DNA from: Actinomycetes bacterium | GTDB taxonomy: Bacteria; Actinomycetota; Acidimicrobiia; Acidimicrobiales; Acidimicrobiaceae | Assembly (NCBI GenBank): GCA_021819205.1 | Contig: JAKARV010000006.1 | Location: 1-64,000, forward strand | DNA length: 64,000 nt | Reading direction: 5' to 3' | Part shown: positions 50,437 to 58,625 of the stretch, one piece after another | How positions within the stretch are numbered: position 1 is the stretch's first letter | How the letters are laid out: each line of letters opens with the position of its first letter | Made by a program: the position numbers and the translations under genes | The notes under the pieces: model-generated | Told to the model about the DNA's origin: nothing | The model's database searches: none | What the model saw: the letters and a program-made list of their open reading frames with translations, nothing else

Positions 50437-52160
50437 CTTTGGGCTTTGACGACGTGGTCGGGCAGCAGAACGCGAAGCTTGCGCTGGAGTTGACGGCGGT
50501 GGATCCGACCATTGGCGGGGTGCTGCTGGTGGGACCTCCAGGGTCGGCGAAGTCCACGTTGGCCCGTGGACTCGCTGCGCTGATGGGTGCTCGCTTTGTT
50601 GAACTCCCGCTAGGGGTCACCGAGGATCGGGTAAAGGGGAGCATAGATATCCAGTCAGCCCTCGCCGACGCGGCGATAAGAGTCTCCGACGGCCTGCTGG
50701 TGGCGGCCGACGGCGGGGTGCTCTACGTCGACGAGGTGAACCTCCTCCCCGACCACATAGTCGATCTGGTGCTGGACGCCGCTGCGACCGGGGTCAACCG
50801 GTTGGAGCGTGACGGCCTTTCCGCGGTCCAGCAGGCGCGATTCTCGCTGGTGGGGACCATGAATCCTGAGGAGGGAGAGCTGCGCCCGCAGCTGCTCGAC
50901 CGCTTTGCCATGGTAGTTGCGATCGAACCGCTGTTGGAGCCGGAAGAGCGCCGGCTGGCGCTCGCCCGTAATTTTGGCTCGGCGCCCGCCGGTGCCGACG
51001 GCTTTGTCCTCCGGGTAGAGGAGGCGCGGGAACGCCTTTTGCACATCGACACCGCCGATGCGATCGATTGGGTCTCGCACTACTGCGCGCAGGCGCGGGT
51101 TAGCTCGCTCCGGGCTGATGTCGCCCTGGTGAAGGCGGTTGCCGCTTACACGGCGCTCTCCGGACGGATACGCCCCGAGCCCGGGGACGTGGAGCTGATC
51201 GCACCGCTGGTGATCGGACACCGGAGACGGCAGCCACCGGCAGCAAAAGAAGGCCGTTCCGGCGGCGAGAGGAGGGGGCACGCGGCCGATCGGGAGGCGA
51301 GCAGCGGCAGAGGGCCTTCTCACGCCGCTTCCTCGCGAGACGAGGATGTCGAAGCAGACGGTGGCGAAGCAGACGGTGGCGAGGCGGGGGAAGCCGACGC
51401 GGGCGGGGACGGAGTCCGGGAGAGTCTTCGCGCCGATCGGGATCCGGCTGTGGGCTTGGGGGAGGTCGAGCTGACCCGCCTTTCGAACCTGGGCGATGGA
51501 GAGGCGGGGGCAGAGACGGGAACGTCCAGCTTCTCTGGGGAGATCTCCATGGTGAAGACGATCCTTGCCCATCTTGAGAGCGGCGCGCCCGGGCGGCTTC
51601 AGCCCAAGGACCTCCGCCGTGTCGAGCGGAGCCGGAGGGAGGAGCGCTGCGTGGTGCTGGCGGTGGACACCTCGGGTTCGGTGGCATCGGAGCGCGCGGT
51701 GGTCTTTGCAAAAAGCGTCATTGCCGAGCTGCTAGATCGGGCCTACCAGCAGCGCGCGCAGGTGGCTGTGGTCGGCTTCGGGGGTGATGGGGCGGATGTG
51801 GTGCTCAGGCCGACCCGTTCGTTGGAGGTGGCCGCCAGCCGGTTGGAGCGGCTGGAGAGGGGGGGCCGGACGCCGCTTGCCGCTGGGTTGAGCGCGGCGC
51901 TTGCGCTCTGCCGCGAACTTCGGCAGCGCCACATCGAGCCGCTTCTGGTGGTGCTCTCCGACGGGAGGGCCACCGCTCCGGCTTCCGGTGACCCGGTGGC
52001 GGCAGCGCACGCGGTCGCCGGCGAAGTGCAAAGGGCAAAGCTCGATTCGGTGGTGGTCGATCTGGAGCAGGGCGGCGTCCGGCTTGGCCTTGCAAGGGGG
52101 CTTGCCGATGAGCTGGGGGCGCTCTACCTGGGTGGCGCCCTATCCGTCGGCGGCCACTGA
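50433..52160 (+). CDS. chlD: Chelatase AAA+/VWA subunit (fused ChlI-ChlD type), partner of CobN
   Basis: A 575-residue ATPase/adaptor subunit. The TTG at 50433 overlaps the cobN stop (TTGA) and has GAGGAGG upstream. The N-terminal AAA+ domain has Walker A GPPGSAKSTLARG (about residue 34), VLYVDEVNLLPDH and GTMNPEEGELRPQLLDRF. Then comes a charged linker with repeated DGGEADGG units (about 260-370), and a C-terminal von Willebrand A domain with the MIDAS motif DTSGS near residue 412 and the downstream RTPLAAGL. Having both an intact AAA and a VWA domain, it could serve alone with CobN. No separate cobS/cobT are seen. Confidence 0.88.
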   Translation: MTLGFDDVVGQQNAKLALELTAVDPTIGGVLLVGPPGSAKSTLARGLAALMGARFVELPLGVTEDRVKGSIDIQSALADAAIRVSDGLLVAADGGVLYVDEVNLLPDHIVDLVLDAAATGVNRLERDGLSAVQQARFSLVGTMNPEEGELRPQLLDRFAMVVAIEPLLEPEERRLALARNFGSAPAGADGFVLRVEEARERLLHIDTADAIDWVSHYCAQARVSSLRADVALVKAVAAYTALSGRIRPEPGDVELIAPLVIGHRRRQPPAAKEGRSGGERRGHAADREASSGRGPSHAASSRDEDVEADGGEADGGEAGEADAGGDGVRESLRADRDPAVGLGEVELTRLSNLGDGEAGAETGTSSFSGEISMVKTILAHLESGAPGRLQPKDLRRVERSRREERCVVLAVDTSGSVASERAVVFAKSVIAELLDRAYQQRAQVAVVGFGGDGADVVLRPTRSLEVAASRLERLERGGRTPLAAGLSAALALCRELRQRHIEPLLVVLSDGRATAPASGDPVAAAHAVAGEVQRAKLDSVVVDLEQGGVRLGLARGLADELGALYLGGALSVGGH

Positions 52161-52559
52161 CGGCAGGTCTACGGTGCAGAAGGCGCATTTTGTGGCGGCG
52201 ATCGGGATGGTGCTTAGGCAGGCGGGGCAGCTCTTGGTGGTGGCCGCTGCGGCCGGCTTCCGGCCGCTGGCGAGGGCTTGGGCACGCTCGATGGGCTTTA
52301 TGACGAGGAAGAAGATCACCAGCGCCGTGACCAGGAATGCAATGGCGGCGTTGATCACCAGGCCATAGTGGAAGGCGGCTTTCCCAACGGTGAAGCTGAG
52401 CGCGGAGAAGTCGATTTTTCCGGGAATGCCAAGCAGCGGGGTGATGAGGTTGAGCACGACGGACTGGACTAAGGTGGTGACCGCTGCGCCGATCACCACC
52501 GCCACCGCAAGGTTGACCACGTTGGCTTGCAGCAAGAACTTTTTGAAATCCTTCATCAT
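52140..52559 (-). CDS. mscL: Large-conductance mechanosensitive channel with C-terminal zinc ribbon
   Basis: A tension-gated channel that releases solutes on osmotic downshock. The start ATG at 52559 (ATG 52556 also possible, GGAG upstream) gives 139 residues. TM1 is LAVAVVIGAAVTTLVQSVV, the middle loop carries FSALSFTVG, and TM2 is INAAIAFLVTALVIFFLV. In place of the usual C-terminal helical bundle it has a short Ala-rich linker and a CPAC-N10-CAFC zinc-ribbon pair. It is convergent with the chelatase gene, overlapping it by 21 bp. A perfect 38-bp palindrome lies 12 bp upstream of the start. Confidence 0.92.
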   Translation of the reverse strand: MMKDFKKFLLQANVVNLAVAVVIGAAVTTLVQSVVLNLITPLLGIPGKIDFSALSFTVGKAAFHYGLVINAAIAFLVTALVIFFLVIKPIERAQALASGRKPAAAATTKSCPACLSTIPIAATKCAFCTVDLPSVAADG

Positions 52560-52571
52560 CTCCGTCTCCTG

Positions 52572-52609
52572 GTCTTTGGCACTGCAGCGGCCGCTGCAGT
52601 GCCAAAGAC
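52572..52609. repeat. Perfect 38-bp palindrome upstream of mscL
   Basis: The 19-base arm GTCTTTGGCACTGCAGCGG is followed directly by its exact reverse complement, with no spacer and no mismatch. It lies 12 bp before the mscL start, so in the mRNA it would form a very stable hairpin next to the ribosome-binding site. As DNA it could be an operator. There is no U tract, so it is not an ordinary terminator. Confidence 0.9.
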
Positions 52610-52698
52610 TATCCCGTTTCAATCGCGAAAAGCCGTTGGATACGAGTTGATGTTCTCCGGCAAGCACCGGCTGTGGTCGATAAAACCCTAATTGCAAG

Positions 52699-52726
52699 TT
52701 GTTTAGTCGGAATTATCAGCTAAGCT
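52699..52726 (+). promoter_or_regulatory. Candidate cysK promoter
   Basis: TTGTTT (52699-52704), a 16-bp spacer and TAAGCT (52721-52726) form a plausible housekeeping promoter ahead of cysK, leaving a leader of about 55 nt. The region also carries the divergent mscL promoter. Confidence 0.35.
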
Positions 52727-52786
52727 CTTGGGTTGTTCAGATAGGTCGCACTTGCGTCAGTCCGGTTTGCAAGGGGGTCAGATAAG

Positions 52787-53719
52787 GTGAAGATCGCTGG
52801 AAGTGTAGTCGAGCTGGTCGGGAATACCCCGCTAGTCAGGCTGAACCGGGTTACCGAGGGGTGTGTCGCCTCCGTCGTTGCCAAGCTCGAGTTTTTCAAC
52901 CCCGGAAATTCGGTCAAGGACCGGATCGGGGTGGCGATGATCGAGGCCGCCGAACGCGACGGCCAGCTCCATCCGGGGTCGGTAATCGTGGAGCCGACCA
53001 GCGGAAACACCGGCATAGCCCTGGCCATGGTGGCGGCAGCCCGGGGATACCGCTGCGTGCTCACCATGCCGGAGACCATGAGCAAGGAGCGGCGGATGCT
53101 GCTCCGGGCTTTTGGGGCGGAGCTGATCTTGACGCCGGGGCCGGAGGGAATGGGAGGGGCAATCGCCAAGGCCGAGGAGCTCGCCAAGAGCAACGACGGG
53201 TACGTCATCCTCCAGCAGTTCGAGAACCCGGCAAACCCGGCGATACACCGGGCCACCACCGCCGAGGAGATCTGGCGGGATACCGACGGGACCGTGGACA
53301 TCGTCGTCGGCGGGGTCGGCACCGGGGGCACCGTCAGCGGGGTCGGGCAGGCGTTGAAGCCGCGCCGGCCGGAGCTTCGCATCGTCGCGGTCGAGCCGGC
53401 GGCCTCCCCGGTTCTATCGGGTGGGCAGAAGGGGCCGCACCCGATCCAGGGGATCGGTGCCGGCTTCGTTCCCGGCACCTACGATGCCGGAGTGATCGAC
53501 GAGGTGATCCGGATCGAGAACGAGGACGCCTTCGACTACGCCCGGCGGATGGCGAAGGAGGAGGGTCTCCTGGTGGGGATCTCCTCTGGAGCGGCGGTGG
53601 CGGCGGCGCTCCAACTTGGAAGGCGGCCCGAGAACGCCGGGAAGCTGATCGTGGTGATCATCCCCTCCTACGGCGAGCGGTACCTCTCTACGCAGCTTTT
53701 TGCGGATTTGGGCGACTGA
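52787..53719 (+). CDS. cysK: Cysteine synthase (O-acetylserine sulfhydrylase)
   Basis: PLP enzyme forming cysteine from O-acetylserine and sulphide. It has 310 residues from GTG 52787. The PLP lysine is in [11 protein letters not shown], the substrate loop is TSGNTGIAL, the PLP phosphate loop is [11 protein letters not shown], and the C-terminal Ser motif is GISSGAAV. It precedes cysE by 1 bp, so the two partners of the cysteine synthase complex are made together. Confidence 0.95.
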   Translation: MKIAGSVVELVGNTPLVRLNRVTEGCVASVVAKLEFFNPGNSVKDRIGVAMIEAAERDGQLHPGSVIVEPTSGNTGIALAMVAAARGYRCVLTMPETMSKERRMLLRAFGAELILTPGPEGMGGAIAKAEELAKSNDGYVILQQFENPANPAIHRATTAEEIWRDTDGTVDIVVGGVGTGGTVSGVGQALKPRRPELRIVAVEPAASPVLSGGQKGPHPIQGIGAGFVPGTYDAGVIDEVIRIENEDAFDYARRMAKEEGLLVGISSGAAVAAALQLGRRPENAGKLIVVIIPSYGERYLSTQLFADLGD

Positions 53720-53720
53720 G

Positions 53721-54362
53721 ATGTTTGGGGAGATGCGGGAAGACCTGCGCGCCGCGCTTGAGCGCGACCCGGCGGCGAGAAACGCCCTCGAGGTCGCGCT
53801 GCTCTACCCGGGCGTCCACGCAGTCTGGGGTCACCGTATCGCTCATCGCCTCTGGATCGGCGGCCACCTCTTCGCCGGCAGGGCGCTATCCATGCTCTTC
53901 CGGTTGGCAACCGGGGTGGAGATCCACCCGGGTGCACAGCTTGGGCCGGGGCTCTTCATCGATCACGCGAGCGGGGTGGTCATCGGCGAGACCGCCGAGG
54001 TGGGCCGGGACGTGACCCTGTATCACGGGGTAACCCTGGGCGGGAGGTCGCTGTCAAAGGGGAAGCGCCACCCGACCCTGGAGGATCGGGTGGTAGTCGG
54101 TTCGGGGGCAAAGATCCTTGGCCCGGTGACCATCGGCCATGACACCCAGGTGGGGGCCAATGCGGTCGTTCTCGAGTCGATGCCGTCCCACGCGGTGGTT
54201 GTCGGGGTTCCGGCCAAGGTCGTCCGCCGGGATCCGCGGCTTTGCGCCGCGGTCGAGGAGGAGGACGAGGAGGGTACTATCACCGACCTCTCCTCCCGGT
54301 TGTCGACCGACGCTTCCGGGCTGCCGAAGGCGGCATCGGACGTGGTCGACTACTCGATCTAG
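53721..54362 (+). CDS. cysE: Serine O-acetyltransferase
   Basis: Acetylates serine from acetyl-CoA, supplying CysK, and is normally feedback-inhibited by cysteine. It has 213 residues from ATG 53721. A helical N-terminal domain ends in YPGVHAVWGHRIAH, followed by a left-handed beta-helix of hexapeptide repeats containing the catalytic His in FIDHASGVVIGETA and in LYHGVTLGG. The tail after about residue 180 is Ser- and acid-rich and does not end in Ile-rich family style, although the last residue is Ile. Confidence 0.94.
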   Translation: MFGEMREDLRAALERDPAARNALEVALLYPGVHAVWGHRIAHRLWIGGHLFAGRALSMLFRLATGVEIHPGAQLGPGLFIDHASGVVIGETAEVGRDVTLYHGVTLGGRSLSKGKRHPTLEDRVVVGSGAKILGPVTIGHDTQVGANAVVLESMPSHAVVVGVPAKVVRRDPRLCAAVEEEDEEGTITDLSSRLSTDASGLPKAASDVVDYSI

Positions 54363-54388
54363 GTCGGCGTTAACTCCGCCCCTGCCGG

Positions 54389-55189
54389 TTAGGACTGCAG
54401 CTTTCGGGAGATCTTCAGGTGCTCGGCGATCCGCGCGCGCCCCTCTTTCAGCGAGCCGGGGGAGTAGTAGACCGGTGCGGGGTGGCGCTGCAGCGGTCCG
54501 GCGGCGGCCGGTGCCGCAAAGGCTACCTCCCAGCGCTTGATCGGCCCCTGGAACTGGGTGGCGAGGAGTATTCCGGAGACGATCGCGAAGAGCGTTACCA
54601 GCGTGCGCAGCCGCGCCCGCCCCGGCTCGACTCCGCGCCGCGGGGTGGCGGCAAGATCGCGTCCGGCCGACCGGAACGAGCGGTTCGCGTAGGCGACGAC
54701 GTGGAACCCGAAGAGCAGAAGCCAGATGATCGAGAAGAGGATGTGCGCCGCGTCGAGGAAGGTGAGCGAGAAGGAGGTGGGGCCGCCAAAGGTCATCTCC
54801 ACCCCGCTCCCGAAGACGATGAGGGTGGTGACGATGAAGGGGAGGGAGAGCAGCCTCAGGGGAAGCCATGGGGCGCCGGCCTCGACAAAGGCGGGTGACT
54901 GGCGGTAGTAGGCGATCGCGCGGTAGCTGTTGACGCCGATCTTGATCAAGAGCGCGGGCAGAATCACCAAGCCAATCGCGATGTGCCAGCCGATTGTTTT
55001 TGCGATGAGCGGGATGGTGGCGAGTTCGGCCAGGATGAGGAGGAGAAGCAGGGCCCCAAAGATTGCCGCGCTCCGCGATACGCCGATCACCTTGGCGGAG
55101 GCGTTGTGAATCTCGGCGTCGAGGCGTTTCTGGCGAGCGTGGGGGAGGAGGTTGTCGAAGAAGGGTTCGGTGGTCTCAAAGTGCTGCAT
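54389..55189 (-). CDS. Polytopic membrane protein, possible b-type cytochrome (cytochrome b561/ferric reductase-like)
   Basis: It has 266 residues from ATG 55189 with about five membrane helices (near 38-60, 66-90, 110-130, 140-165 and 195-215). Histidines lie inside or at the ends of helices: TIGWHIAIG, DAAHILFS and LLLFGFHVVAYA. They are spaced as in di-haem b561-type or DUF4405-like proteins, so haem binding and transmembrane electron transfer are plausible but unproven. No redox partner gene is adjacent. It is convergent with cysE and divergent from the liv operon. Confidence 0.65.
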   Translation of the reverse strand: MQHFETTEPFFDNLLPHARQKRLDAEIHNASAKVIGVSRSAAIFGALLLLLILAELATIPLIAKTIGWHIAIGLVILPALLIKIGVNSYRAIAYYRQSPAFVEAGAPWLPLRLLSLPFIVTTLIVFGSGVEMTFGGPTSFSLTFLDAAHILFSIIWLLLFGFHVVAYANRSFRSAGRDLAATPRRGVEPGRARLRTLVTLFAIVSGILLATQFQGPIKRWEVAFAAPAAAGPLQRHPAPVYYSPGSLKEGRARIAEHLKISRKLQS

Positions 55190-55321
55190 GCGCTCTCCCC
55201 CTTTGTAGCTCTGCCGGGCCCGATGAGGGTATCCAGTTGCGTTCTGGTCAGCCTAGAGCGCCGATTTGGCATCCTGGATGGCGCGGCCATGAGCGGTAGC
55301 TTAGAAAAACTTTAAATTATG

Positions 55322-55350
55322 TTGTGAGACCTTTGACACACCTGTAATAT
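55322..55350 (+). promoter_or_regulatory. Promoter of the liv operon
   Basis: TTGTGA (55322-55327), a 17-bp spacer and TAATAT (55345-55350) form a good housekeeping promoter 73 bp ahead of livK. The stretch is strikingly AT-rich for this genome. Confidence 0.55.
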
Positions 55351-55360
55351 TTTGAGCGAA

Positions 55361-55387
55361 GAGGTTTAGCCGGTGTTAACCGACCTC
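55361..55387 (+). promoter_or_regulatory. Inverted repeat in the livK leader
   Basis: GAGGT...ACCTC (55361-55365 and 55383-55387) encloses CGGT-GTTA-ACCG (55371-55382), just downstream of the promoter. It could be a repressor operator or an mRNA 5' hairpin. The two stems are stacked with a 5-nt bulge on the 5' side. Confidence 0.4.
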
Positions 55388-55422
55388 TCGCACAAATGCA
55401 ACCTTAGGGGGAGTTCAACCAG

Positions 55423-56691
55423 ATGAAAATTCGTAAGTTCCTGTCCGCAGCCCTTTCGGTGACTGCGCTTGGTGCGTTGGCGGCTGCATGCGGCTCGTCC
55501 TCCTCGAGCAGCTCGTCCTCGACGACAAGCTCGGCACCCTCGTCGATTACCATTGGGACCGCCTACTCGGGTTCCGGCGCCTTCGCGACCTCGTCGGTTC
55601 CGGAGCTGAACGGCCTGAAGCTGTGGATGAGTTTGGAGAACGCCAAGGGCGGCGTCTACGTCGGGGCCTACAAGAAGCGGATCCCGTTGAAGCTGATCGC
55701 CTACAACGACCAGAGCAGCGCGCAGACCGCCGGCGTCCAGTACAACCAGCTGATCACCCAGAACAAGGTGAACATTCTGGTAGCCGACTTCGGATCGGTG
55801 CTCACCGCACCCGCCGTCTCCATCGCCCAGGCCCATCACCAGCTCCTCTTCGACCAGAGCGGAACCGGCATTCCGTTCTTCACGCCGGGGAACCCGTACA
55901 TCGTGCTCTGCAACCTGCCGGAGTCGTCGATTTGGCCTACGCCGCTAGCCCAGTACATGATCAGCAAGAAGATCACCAAGGTGGCGATCGTGTACGGGAC
56001 CAACGACTTCGACGCCTCGCAGGCTGAGACGGTTCAGGCGAAGTTGAAGGCGGCCGGGATCACTCCGGTCTTCTATCAGGGAATCCCGACCTCGACCACC
56101 AGTTACGGCACCATCCTAACCTCGATCGCCGCCACGCACCCGCAGGCGGTCCTCGAGTTGGGTTACCAGCCGAACGATACCGCGTTCCTGCAGGCGCTCC
56201 AGTCCTCGGGGCTCCACTTCCCGATGGTCTTCACCGTCTTCCCGGGGCAGCTCTTCAGCCTCTTCCAGCAGCAGGTCGGCAACGCTGGTTTGCAGTACAC
56301 CTACACCTACGCGACCAACTTCTTCCACAACTACACCTCGGTCAACGAGGGGTTGAACAGTGCGCAGTTCCTTGCGACGCTGAAGAAGCAGTACCCGTCG
56401 TCGGTCAACACCCTTGGCCTGCTCGGATACAACACCGGTCTGGTCGTTGAGGCGGCGCTGAAGAATGCGACCTCGCTCTCGCAGCTGGCACTTCGAAACG
56501 CCCTCACCAAGGTGTCCGGGAACCTGAACACCGTTGATGGCAACTTCAAGATCAACTCCGAGGGTGCCCAGATCGGCGAGTTGCTTCCGGTGGCGCAGAT
56601 TCTTCCATCCGGATCGACCACTAAGATTGGGATCGTCTATCCGAGTTCGGCGGCTAACGCGACGGCGGTATACCCAGCGCCCGGAGCGTAG
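55423..56691 (+). CDS. livK: Branched-chain amino-acid-type ABC transporter, substrate-binding lipoprotein
   Basis: A 422-residue periplasmic-binding-fold protein (type I, Leu/Ile/Val-binding family) anchored by a lipobox LAAAC (Cys near residue 23), followed by a run of serines that acts as a linker. The two-lobe domain starts at ITIGTAYSGSGAFA. ATG 55423 follows AGGGGGAG. The ligand may be a branched-chain amino acid, amide, urea or other small compound, as the family is broad. It is the first gene of a complete five-gene operon. Confidence 0.9.
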   Translation: MKIRKFLSAALSVTALGALAAACGSSSSSSSSSTTSSAPSSITIGTAYSGSGAFATSSVPELNGLKLWMSLENAKGGVYVGAYKKRIPLKLIAYNDQSSAQTAGVQYNQLITQNKVNILVADFGSVLTAPAVSIAQAHHQLLFDQSGTGIPFFTPGNPYIVLCNLPESSIWPTPLAQYMISKKITKVAIVYGTNDFDASQAETVQAKLKAAGITPVFYQGIPTSTTSYGTILTSIAATHPQAVLELGYQPNDTAFLQALQSSGLHFPMVFTVFPGQLFSLFQQQVGNAGLQYTYTYATNFFHNYTSVNEGLNSAQFLATLKKQYPSSVNTLGLLGYNTGLVVEAALKNATSLSQLALRNALTKVSGNLNTVDGNFKINSEGAQIGELLPVAQILPSGSTTKIGIVYPSSAANATAVYPAPGA

Positions 56692-56719
56692 TTTCGTCCT
56701 TAAGGTTACTGTCAATGGC

Positions 56720-56749
56720 ATCGAGAGGGGAGTTCGCTCCCCTCTCGAT
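56720..56749 (+). terminator. Strong hairpin between livK and livH
   Basis: A 13-bp perfect stem ATCGAGAGGGGAG with a TTCG loop lies between the binding-protein gene and the first permease gene. No U tract follows. Such hairpins usually stabilise the upstream mRNA and partly block read-through, letting the binding protein be made in excess over the membrane parts. Confidence 0.65.
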
Positions 56750-56764
56750 CTTGTGGAGGCATAG

Positions 56765-57643
56765 GTGCTTGTTGAGTACTCGATAGTTGCCGGCGTACTG
56801 CTCGGCCTGTTCTACGCGTTGATGGCGATGGGCCTCAATCTGGTTTTTGGCGTGCAGCGGATCATCAACCTTGCTCACGGCGACATGGTGATGCTCGGCG
56901 GCTTCGGGGCCTGGGAGCTTTACTACGGATACCACCTAAACCCGGTGGTGGCGATAGTGGTGATGATCCCGATCACGGTTGCAGTGGGTTTTGGCCTTTA
57001 CTACCTGCTGATTCCCCGGCTCAAGAGCGCTGTCGACTTCGAGACGCTTTCCCTGGTGCTTTTTTTTGGAGTGTCCCAGGTTGTCGAGGCGCTCGCGGCG
57101 CTTGGATTTGGGAACAACGAGCGGAGCCTCCCGGTGAGCTCGATACCATCGCACCCGGTTAACTTCTTGGGCCAGCCGTATCCGGCGGACTGGTGGGTGG
57201 CGGCCGGGGTCGCGCTCCCGCTGCTTGCGATCTTCTTCCTCTACCTGTACCGGACCCGCCTCGGACGGGAGACGCGGGCGGTGATGGCCGATGAGCATGA
57301 GGCGGTGAGCGTGGGAATCGATGCCGCCCGGGTCTCGGCGATCTCATTTGGAGTCGGCCTTGCCTTGGCCGCCGCCGCCGGAGTGCTTGCCGTCTTCGTC
57401 TTTGGGGGGGTGGACCCCTCCGAGGGGGTTGGAATCACCATCACCGCCTTTGCCATCATCGTTTTCGGCTCGTTGGGGAGCCCGCTCGGCACGGTGGTGG
57501 GGAGCATCCTCTTTGGAGTGGCGTACCAACTGGCGCAGGTCTATACCCCATCGTGGTCTAACCTCGTTCCCTACGTCTTGGTCATCGGCACCATGCTGCT
57601 GCGCCCGCAGGGACTATTTGGCAGGAGGACACGGATTGCTTGA
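56765..57643 (+). CDS. livH: Branched-chain amino-acid-type ABC permease LivH
   Basis: A 292-residue inner-membrane permease with about eight helices, from GTG 56765 (GGAGG 5 nt before). It contains the family segments MGLNLVFGVQRIINLAHGD near the N-terminus and AFAIIVFGSLGSPLGTVVG near the C-terminus. It forms the translocation channel with LivM. Its end overlaps the start of livM. Confidence 0.92.
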   Translation: MLVEYSIVAGVLLGLFYALMAMGLNLVFGVQRIINLAHGDMVMLGGFGAWELYYGYHLNPVVAIVVMIPITVAVGFGLYYLLIPRLKSAVDFETLSLVLFFGVSQVVEALAALGFGNNERSLPVSSIPSHPVNFLGQPYPADWWVAAGVALPLLAIFFLYLYRTRLGRETRAVMADEHEAVSVGIDAARVSAISFGVGLALAAAAGVLAVFVFGGVDPSEGVGITITAFAIIVFGSLGSPLGTVVGSILFGVAYQLAQVYTPSWSNLVPYVLVIGTMLLRPQGLFGRRTRIA

Positions 57644-58625
57644 TTCGAAGGGGGGCGGGAAGCCGTTGGCCGGGCTGTTGCGCAGGAAGACGCTTCTGCT
57701 CGACCTGCTGGCAGTGGCGATCCCGGTCATTGGCTTTTCATTTGGACTGAACTTCTACTCCAACGAGCTGCTCCTCGTTTACATGATGGTCTACGTGGCG
57801 CTTGCGCACGGGATCAACATCTCCTACGGCTTTACCGGTTACCTTCCCTTCGGCTACTTTGGCTTCTTTGGGGCCGGCGCCTACGGAGCAACCCTCGCGA
57901 TTTTGGACCTTCACGTTCCGGCTCTGCTGGGAATGCTCTTTGGCGGGGTCGCCGGCGTCCTTGTCGGGCTGCTTTTGCTTCCACTGTTCCGGCTTCGCGG
58001 CGCCTACTTCGCTATTGCCACGCTCGCCGCGGGTGAGGCGGTCGCCGATATCGTCGCCAACCCGTCCTTGCAGAGCATCACCAACGGTCCCTACGGCGAA
58101 AACCTGGCTTCGGTCTACTCCTCCGGACAGATCTACGTGGCCGCGTTGGTCTTCATGGCGCTGGCTCTGCTCGCGGTGGTCTTGGTTAAGAACTCCCGCT
58201 TCGGCCTCTCGCTTCGGGCCATCAAGGAGTCGGAGTACTCGGCGGCGATGGCCGGGGTCAACGTGGTTCAACTCCGTTCGCTGGCGTGGGTCATCGCTGC
58301 CGCCATCGCCGGGGTCGGCGGGGCAATTTTTGGCTGGGCTACGACGGTCTTCTATCCATCTGCGGTCTTTGACTCGGCAATTTCGGTCTTTGCGATCGTC
58401 TTTGCGCTCTTTGGCGGAACCGGGAGCGTGTGGGGGCCCACGCTGGGAACGGTGCTGCTCTACGGGCTCTACTCCGCGGTTGGACTCTCCAGCCCGCAGT
58501 ACTTCCAGTTGATCTACGGCCTCGCCATCGTCGGTTTGATCTTGTTTGCTCCGCGGGGACTGGTCGGCTTCGGGCGCGCTGCTGTCCGGCGCCTCTCGCT
58601 GAGGAGGGCAGGTGCCAATGGCTGA
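57636..58625 (+). CDS. livM: Branched-chain amino-acid-type ABC permease LivM
   Basis: A 329-residue inner-membrane permease. The start is TTG 57636 (AGGAGG at 57623-57628), inside the end of livH. It has about nine helices and the LivM motifs GINISYGFTGYLPFGYFGFFG and FALFGGTGSVWGPTLG. Its end overlaps livG by 8 bp. Confidence 0.92.
   Translation: MLDSKGGGKPLAGLLRRKTLLLDLLAVAIPVIGFSFGLNFYSNELLLVYMMVYVALAHGINISYGFTGYLPFGYFGFFGAGAYGATLAILDLHVPALLGMLFGGVAGVLVGLLLLPLFRLRGAYFAIATLAAGEAVADIVANPSLQSITNGPYGENLASVYSSGQIYVAALVFMALALLAVVLVKNSRFGLSLRAIKESEYSAAMAGVNVVQLRSLAWVIAAAIAGVGGAIFGWATTVFYPSAVFDSAISVFAIVFALFGGTGSVWGPTLGTVLLYGLYSAVGLSSPQYFQLIYGLAIVGLILFAPRGLVGFGRAAVRRLSLRRAGANG

Noticed and set aside
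55331-55350. TTGACA at 55333-55338 as the -35 of the liv promoter
   Set aside because: A perfect hexamer, but it is only 6 bp from TAATAT and no suitable -10 lies 16-18 bp downstream; TTGTGA at 55322 has the right 17-bp spacing.
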